A stretch of 64,000 bases of DNA from FEN-1350 sp964643355 (GTDB lineage Bacteria; Planctomycetota; Phycisphaerae; Sedimentisphaerales; Anaerohalosphaeraceae). The notes under the pieces were generated by a model that ran no database searches, was not told the DNA's origin, and worked only from the letters and a program-made list of their open reading frames with translations. Positions 51,577 through 60,676 of this stretch are shown here, piece by piece. The position numbers and the translations under genes were made by a program. The DNA lies in assembly GCA_964643355.1 (NCBI GenBank), contig CAZXPW010000001.1, positions 129,796-193,795 on the forward strand. Reading direction: 5' to 3'. The stretch's first letter is position 1, and every line of letters starts with the position of its first letter.

Positions 51577-52821
51577 TTACCGTTTGTCTCCGCCGTGTTG
51601 ACCGCCGGCCTTTCCGGGATGATGTCCGTGGCGGCTGCGGCCTCGGTTCGCCCCCGAACGACGGCGCCCTCGGGAGGATTTTCCCCCGCGGCCTTTGGGG
51701 ATGGCGGATAGATCGGGTGCCTGGCCGATCCAGACCGGTTCGATGCGATTGACTTCGATGAGACGGCAAAGGTCTCGTAGATGCGGCCGAGAAACGAGCG
51801 TCAGGGCGATCCCTTCGCGACCCATTCGGGCGGTTCGACCCGTGCGGTGGGTATAGGCCTCGCCGGTAGTCGGAAAATCGTAGTTGACGACAAGGTCCAC
51901 ATGCTCGAAATCCAGCCCGCGGCCGGCGACGTCGGTGGCGACCATATATCGGATTTCCTTGCGTCGAAATCTCCGGAATAGCGAGGTCCGCTTATTCTGC
52001 TCCATTCCCCCGTGTATCAATTCGACGGAGTCCAATTCGTCGCGGAGATGACGGAAGAGCGTTTCGGCGTTTGTGCGGGAATTGCAAAACAGAATCGCCT
52101 GCTCGGGTTTTGTTTCGGTCAGATGAGACAGCAGTCGTTCAAGACGATGACGCGGCTCGACCTGCAGAAAAGTATGACGCAGATTCGTCGGCGCCAGTTG
52201 ACGGACATTGAGCTCGACGATCACCGGATCTTTCAGATAACGGGCGACCAGCTTGCGGATCGCATCCGGCAGGGTCGCGCTGAACATAAGGGTCTGATGA
52301 TCGTGCACCAGACAAGCGACGACAAATTCGACGTCATCGAGAAACCCCATATCGAGCATCACATCGGCCTCGTCGAGAACAAAGGTTCGGACCTGGCCCA
52401 AGCTCAGGGGACTGTTGTAGAGCAGGTCGATCAGGCGGCCGGGGGTCGCGACGAGGATCTGACAGCCATGGGCCAGCTTGCTGACCTGAATGTCCATGGC
52501 AAAACCGCCATAGACGGCGAAGGCGGCGACGGGGGTTTTTTTGGCGATGGATGAGATTTCGGCGACATACTGGAGGGCCAACTCGCGCGTCGGCACAAGA
52601 ATCAGGGCCTGAACCGCCGGATTGGCCGGATCGACCATCTGGACCAGAGGAACGGCACAAGCGGCGGTTTTGCCGGAACCGGTTTCGGCGCGGGCAAAAA
52701 GGTCCCGGCCGGACAGGATGTGCGGAAAGGTCTTTTCCTGCACCTCCGTCAGTTCGGTGTAACCAATCGCTTCCAACCCGGCCAAGAGATCGGGCTTCAA
52801 CTTCAATTCCGTGAACTTCAC
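51577..52821 (-). CDS. DEAD-box RNA helicase
   Basis: A 414-residue ATP-dependent RNA helicase. Q-motif-like TEVQEKTFPHIL, Walker A AETGSGKTAA (motif I), PTRELALQ (Ia), TPGRLIDLL (Ib), VLDEADVMLDMG (II, DEAD), FSATLP (III), VATDVAGRGLDFEHVDLVVNYDFP (V) and HRTGRTARMG (VI) are all present. The C-terminus is short, Arg/Gly-rich (GRGGKSSRGRRRSGANRGR) and likely binds RNA. A GTG at 52821 is the start, with AAGGA about 10 bases upstream. It unwinds structured RNA, for example in ribosome assembly or mRNA decay. RhlE-like assignment is plausible but not specific. Confidence 0.93.
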   Translation of the reverse strand: MKFTELKLKPDLLAGLEAIGYTELTEVQEKTFPHILSGRDLFARAETGSGKTAACAVPLVQMVDPANPAVQALILVPTRELALQYVAEISSIAKKTPVAAFAVYGGFAMDIQVSKLAHGCQILVATPGRLIDLLYNSPLSLGQVRTFVLDEADVMLDMGFLDDVEFVVACLVHDHQTLMFSATLPDAIRKLVARYLKDPVIVELNVRQLAPTNLRHTFLQVEPRHRLERLLSHLTETKPEQAILFCNSRTNAETLFRHLRDELDSVELIHGGMEQNKRTSLFRRFRRKEIRYMVATDVAGRGLDFEHVDLVVNYDFPTTGEAYTHRTGRTARMGREGIALTLVSRPHLRDLCRLIEVNRIEPVWIGQAPDLSAIPKGRGGKSSRGRRRSGANRGRSRHGHHPGKAGGQHGGDKR

Positions 52822-52934
52822 CTTGCGGAATTCCTTGCGAATTCTGAACGGATGCCGTTTTGACCGGAATTGTATTCCCTTTCACGCCGCAAAGCAATGG
52901 ATTCCGTCCAATGGAATTCCAACTCCGTAACGGA

Positions 52935-54041
52935 TTACGAGGATATTGTGTAGGACAGCGCGCGGGCCGGACACGCCTCGATACACTCCCCGCAGGACCA
53001 GCAATCCGGCGGAAGGAAGGTCTTGTTCTCATAGATGCGTTTCATGGCTTGGGTGGGACAGGCCTTGACGCATTTGAGGCAATGGGTACACCGTTTGGAA
53101 TCCAGCCGGATGCGATAGACGGCGACTTTTTCCAAAAGCCAGGCCAGCAATCCAAACGGACAAACAAGCTGACAGAACGGGCGAAACATGAAAATACTGA
53201 GAACGCCGAAGACCGCAAGAGAATAGAGGATCTCCCGGGTCAATTGGGGAAACCGGAAAATTTTGAAACCATTGACTGGCTCGTAAAGATTGGTTTGCCC
53301 CAGGATTGTCCAGCCGCCCAAGAGGAGGATCGCAAAGGCGGCCAGAACCAGAACACGGATGACCAGCGATAACCAGAAGGGAAAATGGAATTCATATTTT
53401 CGCGGCAGGACACGGAAATAAAACAGCGTTTCCTGCAAAGCTCCAAATGGGCAACCCCAGCCGCACAGGAGCTTGGCTCCCCAAACCGACAACACGGCCA
53501 GGAGGATCAGCGTTCCAACGATCAGGACGGCCCCCCCCTGCCGCAAGGCAAGCCACTGGAAAAAGGCAACGAAGGATTCCAGCGGATTGGGACTGACTCC
53601 GAGCCACACGCCAAAGAGGAACCATACCCCAACCAGAGCCCAGCGGCGAATGGTTGCGGCTTTGCGCTGACGCATGATCCAGAGGATCACGGCGGCCAGC
53701 AGCAGTGCCCAGAGGAGAAAGCGTACGATATACCGCCAGGGATTCTCATTCTCGCGGGCACGAACGATCGCGCGACGAAAGTCGGTTTCGGAAACGCCGG
53801 ATTTGTCGGCCGGCAGAAAAAGATTAACCGACTCCGCCTTGGGCATCTCATATCGAAGGGAATACCGAAATTCTTCCGGGAGCACACCATTGTCCCGGGC
53901 CAGATCATTGAGGGTACGATGGGGAACATAGACAACCGCCGCGGTTCGATCCTCGACAAGACGCTTGCCCTGAACGGCTATGCTGCCGGCAACGATGAAC
54001 ACAACAAATCCGACAACAATCAAACGCTGGCGGTTTTTCAT
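52935..54041 (-). CDS. NapH/MauN-like 4Fe-4S membrane protein
   Basis: A 368-residue protein. The N-terminal helix (about 7-24) is followed by a soluble, probably periplasmic region (25-105), then four to five further helices. The paired motifs CGWGCPFGALQE and CQLVCPFGLLAW are diagnostic of the NapH/NosR/MauN group. Two 4Fe-4S ferredoxin motifs, CTHCLKCVKACP and CWSCGECIEACP, end the protein. It passes electrons between quinol and periplasmic or cytoplasmic acceptors. The ATG at 54041 has GGAG upstream; the longer frame to 54125 lacks support. No Nap or Nos genes are nearby, so the partner is unknown. Confidence 0.85.
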   Translation of the reverse strand: MKNRQRLIVVGFVVFIVAGSIAVQGKRLVEDRTAAVVYVPHRTLNDLARDNGVLPEEFRYSLRYEMPKAESVNLFLPADKSGVSETDFRRAIVRARENENPWRYIVRFLLWALLLAAVILWIMRQRKAATIRRWALVGVWFLFGVWLGVSPNPLESFVAFFQWLALRQGGAVLIVGTLILLAVLSVWGAKLLCGWGCPFGALQETLFYFRVLPRKYEFHFPFWLSLVIRVLVLAAFAILLLGGWTILGQTNLYEPVNGFKIFRFPQLTREILYSLAVFGVLSIFMFRPFCQLVCPFGLLAWLLEKVAVYRIRLDSKRCTHCLKCVKACPTQAMKRIYENKTFLPPDCWSCGECIEACPARALSYTISS

Positions 54042-54142
54042 GTGGCACTCCTTTGAAGAATTCAAACCTTTCCAAACCAGCATAATCATCGGCATGGAAT
54101 TGGCAAGAGGGAAAATTCCCGGCATGAGATTCCGGTGGAATC

Positions 54143-54170
54143 TTGAAAAAAACGAGTTCTTCCGTATGAT
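54143..54170 (+). promoter_or_regulatory. Sigma-70 promoter of the glutaminase-like gene
   Basis: TTGAAA (54143-54148), a 16-base spacer and TATGAT (54165-54170). It ends 42 bases before the ATG at 54213. Confidence 0.55.
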
Positions 54171-54212
54171 GCGTAGGTTTCAAGTTCAATCATAGATCGA
54201 AAGGATCAAACG

Positions 54213-56822
54213 ATGTCGAAACGGATGTGCGGATGGGTGTTGGCTATAACGATTATGGTACTTTGTACGGCGGGATGTTCGGTATCCGCGACCGCGGCGA
54301 CAACCAAGCCCGCGGGGATTCGGCCGCCATCGGTGCCGCTGGTGGCTTGCGATCCTTATTTCAGCGTCTGGTCGGGGGCGGACCGCCTGACGGACAAACC
54401 AACGACACACTGGACAGGCAAGCGACAGACGCTGATGGGATTGGTCCGAATCGATGGGAACGCATATCGTGTGATGGGCGACGAGCCGAAAACCGTCGAA
54501 CCGATGGAACAGAAGTCGCTGACGGTCTGGCCGACACGGACCGTTTATGAGTTTGCCAACCCCTCGGTGAAATTGACGCTGACCTTCATGACGGCGGTCC
54601 TGCCGGAGGATCTGGATGTTTTGTCGCGACCGGTGACCTATGTGGTTTGGGAGGCGGTATCGGCCGACGGAAACGAGCATGAGGTTTCGCTGTATCTCAG
54701 CGCAAGCGGTGAACTGGCGGTCAACGACGCCTCCCAGAAAGTCGTTTGGTCCCACGGAACGGTCGGCCCGATGAGCGTGATGCGGATCGGGAGCCAGGAT
54801 CAACCGGTCTTGCAGAAGCGGGGAGACGACCTGCGGATTGATTGGGGGTATGCAATTGTCGGGGTATCGAAAGAAGGAAACCTGACCGCAATCGCGTCGC
54901 AGGAGGCCTGTTCGGCGGGGTTTGCGGCTGGCGGACAATTGCCCGAAGGAGACAAACGGATGCCGCGAGCGGTTTCCGATCAGACTGTGGCGATGGCGAC
55001 GGTGATGCCGCTGGGCAAGGTCGGAACACGGCCGATTCGTCGAAGGGTGATACTCGCATACGACGACGGATATTCAATCAATTATATGGGCCAGAAACTT
55101 CGTCCGTACTGGGCGCGAAAGGGAATGAAGACCGACGAAATGTTGACTGCGGCCTGGAGGCAGTTTGACTCGCTGGAGAAACGCTGCGTCGCGTTTGACG
55201 AAGAACTGATGGCCGATATGATTCAACTTGGCGGAGCCAATTATGCCGTCCTCTGTGCGCTGGCATATCGTCAGTGTCATGCGGCCAACAAACTGTGCGC
55301 GGATGCGATCGGAAGTCCGATGTTGTTTCCCAAGGAGAATTTCAGCAATGGGTGTATCGGTACGGTGGATATTCTCTATCCGATGGCGCCGCAGTATCTA
55401 TTGCTCAGTCCGACGCTGGCCAAAGCGTCGATGGCTCCGGTACTGGTGTATGCGGCGTCGGAGCGATGGAAGTTCCCGTTTGCTCCGCACGACCTGGGGC
55501 AGTATCCGCATGCGACCGGTCAGGTTTACGGCGGTGGGGAACGCAGCGAGGAAAACCAGATGCCCGTGGAAGAAAGCGGCAATATGCTCCTGCTGGCCGC
55601 GGCGGTGGCCAAACTGGACGGCCATGTAAAGTTTCTGCTGCCGTTCTGGCCTCAACTGAACGAGTGGGCCGAATATCTGAAGGCCAAGGGTTTCGATCCG
55701 GAAAACCAGCTCTGCACGGACGACTTTGCCGGACATCTGGCGCACAATGTGAACCTGTCGGCCAAGGCGATTGAAGGGTTGGGGGCGTGGTCGATGCTGT
55801 GCGAAATGAAGGGAGACAAGCAAACGGCCACCGAATACCGCAAGCTGGCCGAGGAAATGGCGGCGCGATGGATCAAAGAAGCCGACGACGGCGATCACTT
55901 CCGGTTGACCTTCGACCGGCCGGAGGTTACTTGGAGCCAGAAATACAACTTGGTCTGGGACCGCGTCCTGGGATTCAACTTGTTCCCGCAGGAGGTGTTC
56001 GACAAAGAGATCGCGTATTACCGCACAAAACTCAATCGGTTCGGATTGCCTCTGGACAGTCGCAAAACATATACGAAGCTGGACTGGAAAGTCTGGACGG
56101 CGTCGATGGCGACAAAGGCGGAAGATTTCGCCGCAATCGTCGATCCAATCGTGGCGTTTCTCAATCAGGTTCCTCAGCGAAATCCCATGACGGACTGGTA
56201 TGATACCATGGACGGAAGGGAAGTTGGTTTCCGTGCGCGGTCCGTCGTGGGCGGGGTATTTATGAAGGCGTTGACAGACCCCGGCGTGTGGAATAAATGG
56301 GCGTCGCGCGACAAGAACCGAATTGTCAAATGGGCCCCGTTCCCTCCGCAACCGGTCATCAAGGAGATTGTTGCGACATCGCAGGACAGACCAACGGCCT
56401 GGAAATACTCACTGGATAATCCGGGCGATCGCTGGTTTGAAATCGGCTTTGACGATCGGCATTGGAAACAGGGCATGGCGCCCTTTGCCGCGCCGAATAC
56501 GCCGGGGATTCGGGTCGGAACCGAATGGAAAACGACGGATATCTGGATGCGCCGCATATTCGAGTGGCCGCAAACGATCGTTGGAGTGCCCAAATTGCTG
56601 GTGTTTCACGACGAAGACACGGAGATTTACCTGAATGGGATTTTGGCGGCAAAGGTCGGCGGATTTACGACGGCGTATATCCCCGTGGAGATTTCGGAGC
56701 TGGCGATGAAAAACCTCAAACCCGGTGAAAATGTGTTGGCGGTCCATTGCCATCAGACCGGCGGAGGGCAGGGAATCGATGTGGGAATCGCGACAGAGAC
56801 GCTGGCTCCGACGAAAGAGTAA
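54213..56822 (+). CDS. Exported glutaminase-like protein (DUF5127/DUF4965/DUF1793)
   Basis: An 869-residue lipoprotein-like protein (LCTAGCSVS lipobox near residue 22). The order DUF5127-like beta domain (about 30-260), DUF4965-like segment and DUF1793-like (alpha/alpha)6 region (about 330-690) matches the fungal glutaminase A / DUF1793 family. Motifs seen are VACDPYFSVWSGADRLTDKPTTHW, FPKENFSNGCIGTVDILYPMAPQYLL and FPFAPHDLGQYPHATGQVYGG. A C-terminal beta-sandwich (about 730-869; LVFHDEDTEIYLNGILAAKVGG) resembles a carbohydrate-binding domain. Glutaminase activity is described for fungal members; in planctomycetes a carbohydrate role is equally possible. Convergent with the UroD-family gene; stop codons lie 1 base apart. 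Confidence 0.82.
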   Translation: MSKRMCGWVLAITIMVLCTAGCSVSATAATTKPAGIRPPSVPLVACDPYFSVWSGADRLTDKPTTHWTGKRQTLMGLVRIDGNAYRVMGDEPKTVEPMEQKSLTVWPTRTVYEFANPSVKLTLTFMTAVLPEDLDVLSRPVTYVVWEAVSADGNEHEVSLYLSASGELAVNDASQKVVWSHGTVGPMSVMRIGSQDQPVLQKRGDDLRIDWGYAIVGVSKEGNLTAIASQEACSAGFAAGGQLPEGDKRMPRAVSDQTVAMATVMPLGKVGTRPIRRRVILAYDDGYSINYMGQKLRPYWARKGMKTDEMLTAAWRQFDSLEKRCVAFDEELMADMIQLGGANYAVLCALAYRQCHAANKLCADAIGSPMLFPKENFSNGCIGTVDILYPMAPQYLLLSPTLAKASMAPVLVYAASERWKFPFAPHDLGQYPHATGQVYGGGERSEENQMPVEESGNMLLLAAAVAKLDGHVKFLLPFWPQLNEWAEYLKAKGFDPENQLCTDDFAGHLAHNVNLSAKAIEGLGAWSMLCEMKGDKQTATEYRKLAEEMAARWIKEADDGDHFRLTFDRPEVTWSQKYNLVWDRVLGFNLFPQEVFDKEIAYYRTKLNRFGLPLDSRKTYTKLDWKVWTASMATKAEDFAAIVDPIVAFLNQVPQRNPMTDWYDTMDGREVGFRARSVVGGVFMKALTDPGVWNKWASRDKNRIVKWAPFPPQPVIKEIVATSQDRPTAWKYSLDNPGDRWFEIGFDDRHWKQGMAPFAAPNTPGIRVGTEWKTTDIWMRRIFEWPQTIVGVPKLLVFHDEDTEIYLNGILAAKVGGFTTAYIPVEISELAMKNLKPGENVLAVHCHQTGGGQGIDVGIATETLAPTKE

Positions 56823-56823
56823 T

Positions 56824-57981
56824 TCATGAGTTGTTTTTGTAGGATCCGGAGTCGAACGCGGCGTCGAAGAGGGCGACGATGTTTTCGGCGGGGACGCCGG
56901 CCTGGATGTTATGGACATTGTTGAAGACATACCCGCCATTGGGCTTAAAGGCGGCAATGTTACCCTTGACCTGGTCGCGGACCTTCTGCGGCGTGGCAAA
57001 GGGCAGGATGTGCTGGGCGTCGATGCCGCCGCCCCAGAAGACGATCTGGTCTCCGAATCGGCGTTTGAGGTCGGCCGGGTCCATACCGCGGGCGGAGATC
57101 TGGACGGGGTTGAGGATATCGACGCCGTTGTCGATCAGCTCGGGGATGTAATCCACGCATCCTCCGCAGGTGTGGTACCAGATCTTGGCGGAGGTAAGTT
57201 TCTTGATGTGCTGCACGAGGGCTTTCTGGCGGGGTTTGACGACGCTACGATAGAAATCGGGGCGAAACAACGGGCCATCCTGACCGGCCAGATCGTCGCC
57301 AATCATGACGACATCGACGCAGCGTCCGACTTCGGCCATAAAGCCGGTGTAATAGTCGGTCCAGAATTCCAACATTCGATCCAGCACGGCCTCGCAGAAG
57401 GCCGGATTTTCAATCATATCCATAAACCAGTTTTCCAGGCCGCGGAGATACCAGCCGTATTCATAGACCACCCCACCGATACCGGTGCAGACGGCGAAAC
57501 CGTCGGCCTGGAGTTTTTCGGCCGTGGTCCGGATGCCGGCAAATCGCGTGGGATCATTGCCGCGCGGAAACGGGTAGCGGCGGACATCGTCGATCGTCGC
57601 ATTGGCCAGCGGGTGATGGGAGATATCCATGTAGAGCCGCTGATCGTCGGGCATGGACCAGACAACGCCGAATTCGTCCGTCAGATCGTGCCAGAGTCGG
57701 CCGTTGCGGGTGTTTTTGCGGATCGCGCCGTCGAATCCGGCCGGGGCCTGCGCGCAAATGTAACGAGTGTCAACGCGGAATCGTTGCAGGACGGCCTCGC
57801 TGGGTTTGGCCAGTTGCTGGACGGGGTCGAGGATGACGATGTCTTCTTTCCAGCCGAGATGACGCAAGAGGGCTTCGTAGGCCTTGCGATGGATGCCTGT
57901 CTGAAAACCGCCCAGGTCGATGGGGACTCGGTCGGGGGTTTGATGATCCAATGCCGTTAACACCCGTTGTCGCGAAGTCAT
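56824..57981 (-). CDS. Uroporphyrinogen decarboxylase-family protein
   Basis: A 385-residue protein starting MTSRQRVLTALDHQTPDRVPIDL, a common start of this family. The TIM-barrel-like body includes WYHTCGGCVDYIPELIDNGVDILNPVQ. True HemE is strongly conserved around the start and active site, while this branch resembles corrinoid methyltransferase-like UroD-family proteins. No HemE-specific motif is seen, so heme synthesis is unlikely; a methyltransferase or other TIM-barrel function is possible. The ATG at 57981 (GGTGG upstream) or a GTG at 57993 (AGGA upstream) is the start. The neighbour on the other side is the SEC-C gene, divergent. Confidence 0.85.
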   Translation of the reverse strand: MTSRQRVLTALDHQTPDRVPIDLGGFQTGIHRKAYEALLRHLGWKEDIVILDPVQQLAKPSEAVLQRFRVDTRYICAQAPAGFDGAIRKNTRNGRLWHDLTDEFGVVWSMPDDQRLYMDISHHPLANATIDDVRRYPFPRGNDPTRFAGIRTTAEKLQADGFAVCTGIGGVVYEYGWYLRGLENWFMDMIENPAFCEAVLDRMLEFWTDYYTGFMAEVGRCVDVVMIGDDLAGQDGPLFRPDFYRSVVKPRQKALVQHIKKLTSAKIWYHTCGGCVDYIPELIDNGVDILNPVQISARGMDPADLKRRFGDQIVFWGGGIDAQHILPFATPQKVRDQVKGNIAAFKPNGGYVFNNVHNIQAGVPAENIVALFDAAFDSGSYKNNS

Positions 57982-58185
57982 GTTATCCACCACAGAATCC
58001 TTTCCACATTCAATCCCGCTCCATATAGCATTATATCCTGGACAACAATTTCGTCTATCCAGAACATTGAAATACCTCTTAGGTTCATGATATCATGGGT
58101 TTGTTTTGGAGGTCACCGCATATGGAATAACGCTGGTTTTTGCGAAATTCCAAGTAAGAAACCGAGAATCAGAAGGGTCATTGAC

Positions 58186-60636
58186 ATGGTTCAGCACGAT
58201 ATCTATCGACAGGCAATACTAACGGCGCAAGACTTCCATCGCCGAAAATTGTGGGAGCGGTTCACCAATTACGACTGTATCGGAATCCACTTTACCGATC
58301 TCGGGGAGTCCTACCTGGCGGCTATCATGGGGAACGCGGGGGAGGAGTTCGGACTGATGCTCATGCGGGGGCCGGCGGCGGTGGATCTGCTCCGACCATC
58401 GGCTTTCGTAGCCGTCGGCGACGACTCCTATTCCGAACTCGATATGCTCAGCTTCAACATGGAACCGTTTGGCAATTTTGTCGCCAAGGACAAGAGAATA
58501 ATTCGCCAAGCGGGATTCAATCCCAAATCCGATGAATGGATGCCCTCTTTTCTGGCCAAGCGACCGTATCATCTGGGGTGTTTACCCGACGCCTGCGAAA
58601 TCCGGATCCTGATTCAGGCCCTGCGGGCCCTGATGAAAGCCGATGACCGAAGGGAATTGGTCGCCACAGAATTGGATGATCCCGAGGGGATTTGCACCCT
58701 TACGCTGATGGGAAACACAGACACCCTCGAGGTCACCGTAACGCGACAGCACTGGCAAATGCCGGAACGACAGCATTCTATTCAGCTGCCGGGAAAACTG
58801 CCAAACCTCAAGGGCCTGCCGCGATTGCCCGAGACATGGCTGGTGGGATTGTCGAGAACACCGGGCAAAATCAAGAGCGACGACCGGGAGATGCGGCTGC
58901 TGCTGGTGGTGGAGGAAGCGTCGGGCCTGGCCATTCTGGCCTTTCCGTGTTTGGGAGAAGGAGTCCAGGAGTCCAGGGACCAATTGGTCCATCTGTTCCG
59001 CAAGGGAGGCATCCGCGGAATCAAAGGGGTTCCTCGGTTAATCCTGTTCAGCAGCCACAGTTTATTCGATGCAATGAGGCCGATTCTGGCCTCGGTTGGC
59101 GTGCCATGCCGCTACGAACTGGACCTGCCCAAACTGCAGGAAGCGGTGGACAGCTTCAACGAATTTTTCGCCGGGGAAAAACCGGATGCGAATTCGTATC
59201 CGGATGAGGAGGACATCTGGATGGATCGACCCATACCCGCCCCCGATGACCTCAAGGGTTGGAAACAGATTGACTACCAGGTCGTCCAACGATGGAATCA
59301 ACTGGCTCAAACCGATCGGTTTTGGAGTTCCAGGGCCTTGTTTCTATATTACGACGAGGAAGAGCCGGAGGTTTATCTGGAAAAAGAAATGCTGGAAGCG
59401 GCCGATCATGCATTCATCCCCTGGAGAATTCTCGCGTATCGGGGGACGCGAAAGAGCAGAACCCTTGCCGAAAAAGTCCTTCAAAACGGATTGCCACAGG
59501 CCCAAGCCATTCTCATCCGTGCCCAAATGGAGGCCCATCCCAGTCTGTACCGGGTAATTGACCACAATACCAAGCGTGGAACGGTTCGCCTGGAGGATAT
59601 CCTGTTAGGTGGAGGAATCACGGTTCACGATCAGTTGATGTCCGAACAGATTCGGGATGGAGAAGTTGTCGCTGTCAGAATATACCCAGCGGGGAACTTT
59701 CATTTCATCCAGTCCGCTGGCCCGCTTTTGGGACCCGACTTAGCCCTTCGCGCGGTAAATTTTCTTCAAGATCAGGGTATCGAGTTCACCCCCGACGGAC
59801 TCAAACGCGATTCCCATGTGTTCGGATGGCTCTGGACTTGGGCCGTGGAGGAAAATGCCAATTTCCGGAGAATGAAACTGACAAACATGGACGGCGATTC
59901 GATCTTGTGGCATACGGCGTCGTTTTCGATCCAGGATTCCGCGTCCGTTCGGCGGGCTTTGGAGGAGCGAGAGGATATTGAATACGACGAAATGGACGAT
60001 GAATATTCCTGGGTCACCCACAGCGGCAAGGCGGTTGAAACGATGCAGGGACCGGTGAATCTGGGACGGATCGAGTTTGTAGGGAACGAATTGATCCTGA
60101 CCGTGAATTCGCAAAAGCGGTTCGAGACCGGTCGAAAGTGGCTGGAGAAGATTCCCGGCGTATCATTCATCGCCGTCAAGACCCGAAAGTTAAATGACCC
60201 GGATATTCCGGCCGACGAACGGGTACCCCAACCCGATCCGGGTCCGATGCCGCCCGAGGTAAAGGCCGAAGTGATGCGGCAGATGAAACGACATTATATG
60301 TCCTGGCTGGATACGCCGATCCCGGCTCTGGGAAATATGACTCCTCGACAGCGATGCCAGACGGAACAGGGTCGTCAGGAAGTGGCGAGGCAGATTCGTT
60401 CAATGCCTGAGCCGATAGGGCCGGAGCCGATTCAGGTCCCGCGAAAGGAGATGTTGCGGGAACTGGGAATGCACAAGGAAGCCGATGCAATCGAGATCCG
60501 GGATATTCCCGCCTCGGATCCATACTCGGATCGTTTGGAACCAATTCATTCCTCAGCCAAAGTCGGGCGCAACGAACCCTGTCCCTGCGGAAGCGGCAAA
60601 AAATACAAAAAGTGTTGTGGTCGGGATCGCTTGTAG
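58186..60636 (+). CDS. SEC-C motif protein of unknown function
   Basis: An 816-residue protein starting MVQHDIYRQAILTAQDFHRR; AGAAGGG lies 8 bases before the ATG at 58186. The C-terminus RNEPCPCGSGKKYKKCC is a SEC-C zinc motif (C-x-C-x8-C-C), which in SecA contacts SecB and ribosomes. The first about 780 residues are not homologous to SecA and resemble DUF6930/DUF7309-like regions. No ATPase motif is seen. It may bind nucleic acid or other proteins through the zinc motif. The stop codon lies inside a stem-loop at 60623-60643. Confidence 0.75.
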   Translation: MVQHDIYRQAILTAQDFHRRKLWERFTNYDCIGIHFTDLGESYLAAIMGNAGEEFGLMLMRGPAAVDLLRPSAFVAVGDDSYSELDMLSFNMEPFGNFVAKDKRIIRQAGFNPKSDEWMPSFLAKRPYHLGCLPDACEIRILIQALRALMKADDRRELVATELDDPEGICTLTLMGNTDTLEVTVTRQHWQMPERQHSIQLPGKLPNLKGLPRLPETWLVGLSRTPGKIKSDDREMRLLLVVEEASGLAILAFPCLGEGVQESRDQLVHLFRKGGIRGIKGVPRLILFSSHSLFDAMRPILASVGVPCRYELDLPKLQEAVDSFNEFFAGEKPDANSYPDEEDIWMDRPIPAPDDLKGWKQIDYQVVQRWNQLAQTDRFWSSRALFLYYDEEEPEVYLEKEMLEAADHAFIPWRILAYRGTRKSRTLAEKVLQNGLPQAQAILIRAQMEAHPSLYRVIDHNTKRGTVRLEDILLGGGITVHDQLMSEQIRDGEVVAVRIYPAGNFHFIQSAGPLLGPDLALRAVNFLQDQGIEFTPDGLKRDSHVFGWLWTWAVEENANFRRMKLTNMDGDSILWHTASFSIQDSASVRRALEEREDIEYDEMDDEYSWVTHSGKAVETMQGPVNLGRIEFVGNELILTVNSQKRFETGRKWLEKIPGVSFIAVKTRKLNDPDIPADERVPQPDPGPMPPEVKAEVMRQMKRHYMSWLDTPIPALGNMTPRQRCQTEQGRQEVARQIRSMPEPIGPEPIQVPRKEMLRELGMHKEADAIEIRDIPASDPYSDRLEPIHSSAKVGRNEPCPCGSGKKYKKCCGRDRL

Positions 60637-60643
60637 CGATCCC
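60623..60643. terminator. Stem-loop at convergent gene ends (possible bidirectional terminator)
   Basis: GGGATCGC-TTGTA-GCGATCCC is a perfect 8-base stem with a 5-base loop covering the SEC-C stop codon. No T-tract follows on either strand. It separates two convergent genes (ends at 60636 and 60677). Confidence 0.5.
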
Positions 60644-60676
60644 TCCCGTCTCCGCAAGGATTGTTACCGGTAAAAG

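Noticed and set aside
56911..57960. 349-residue open frame on the plus strand
   Set aside because: Antisense shadow of the UroD-family gene; no start signal or motif.
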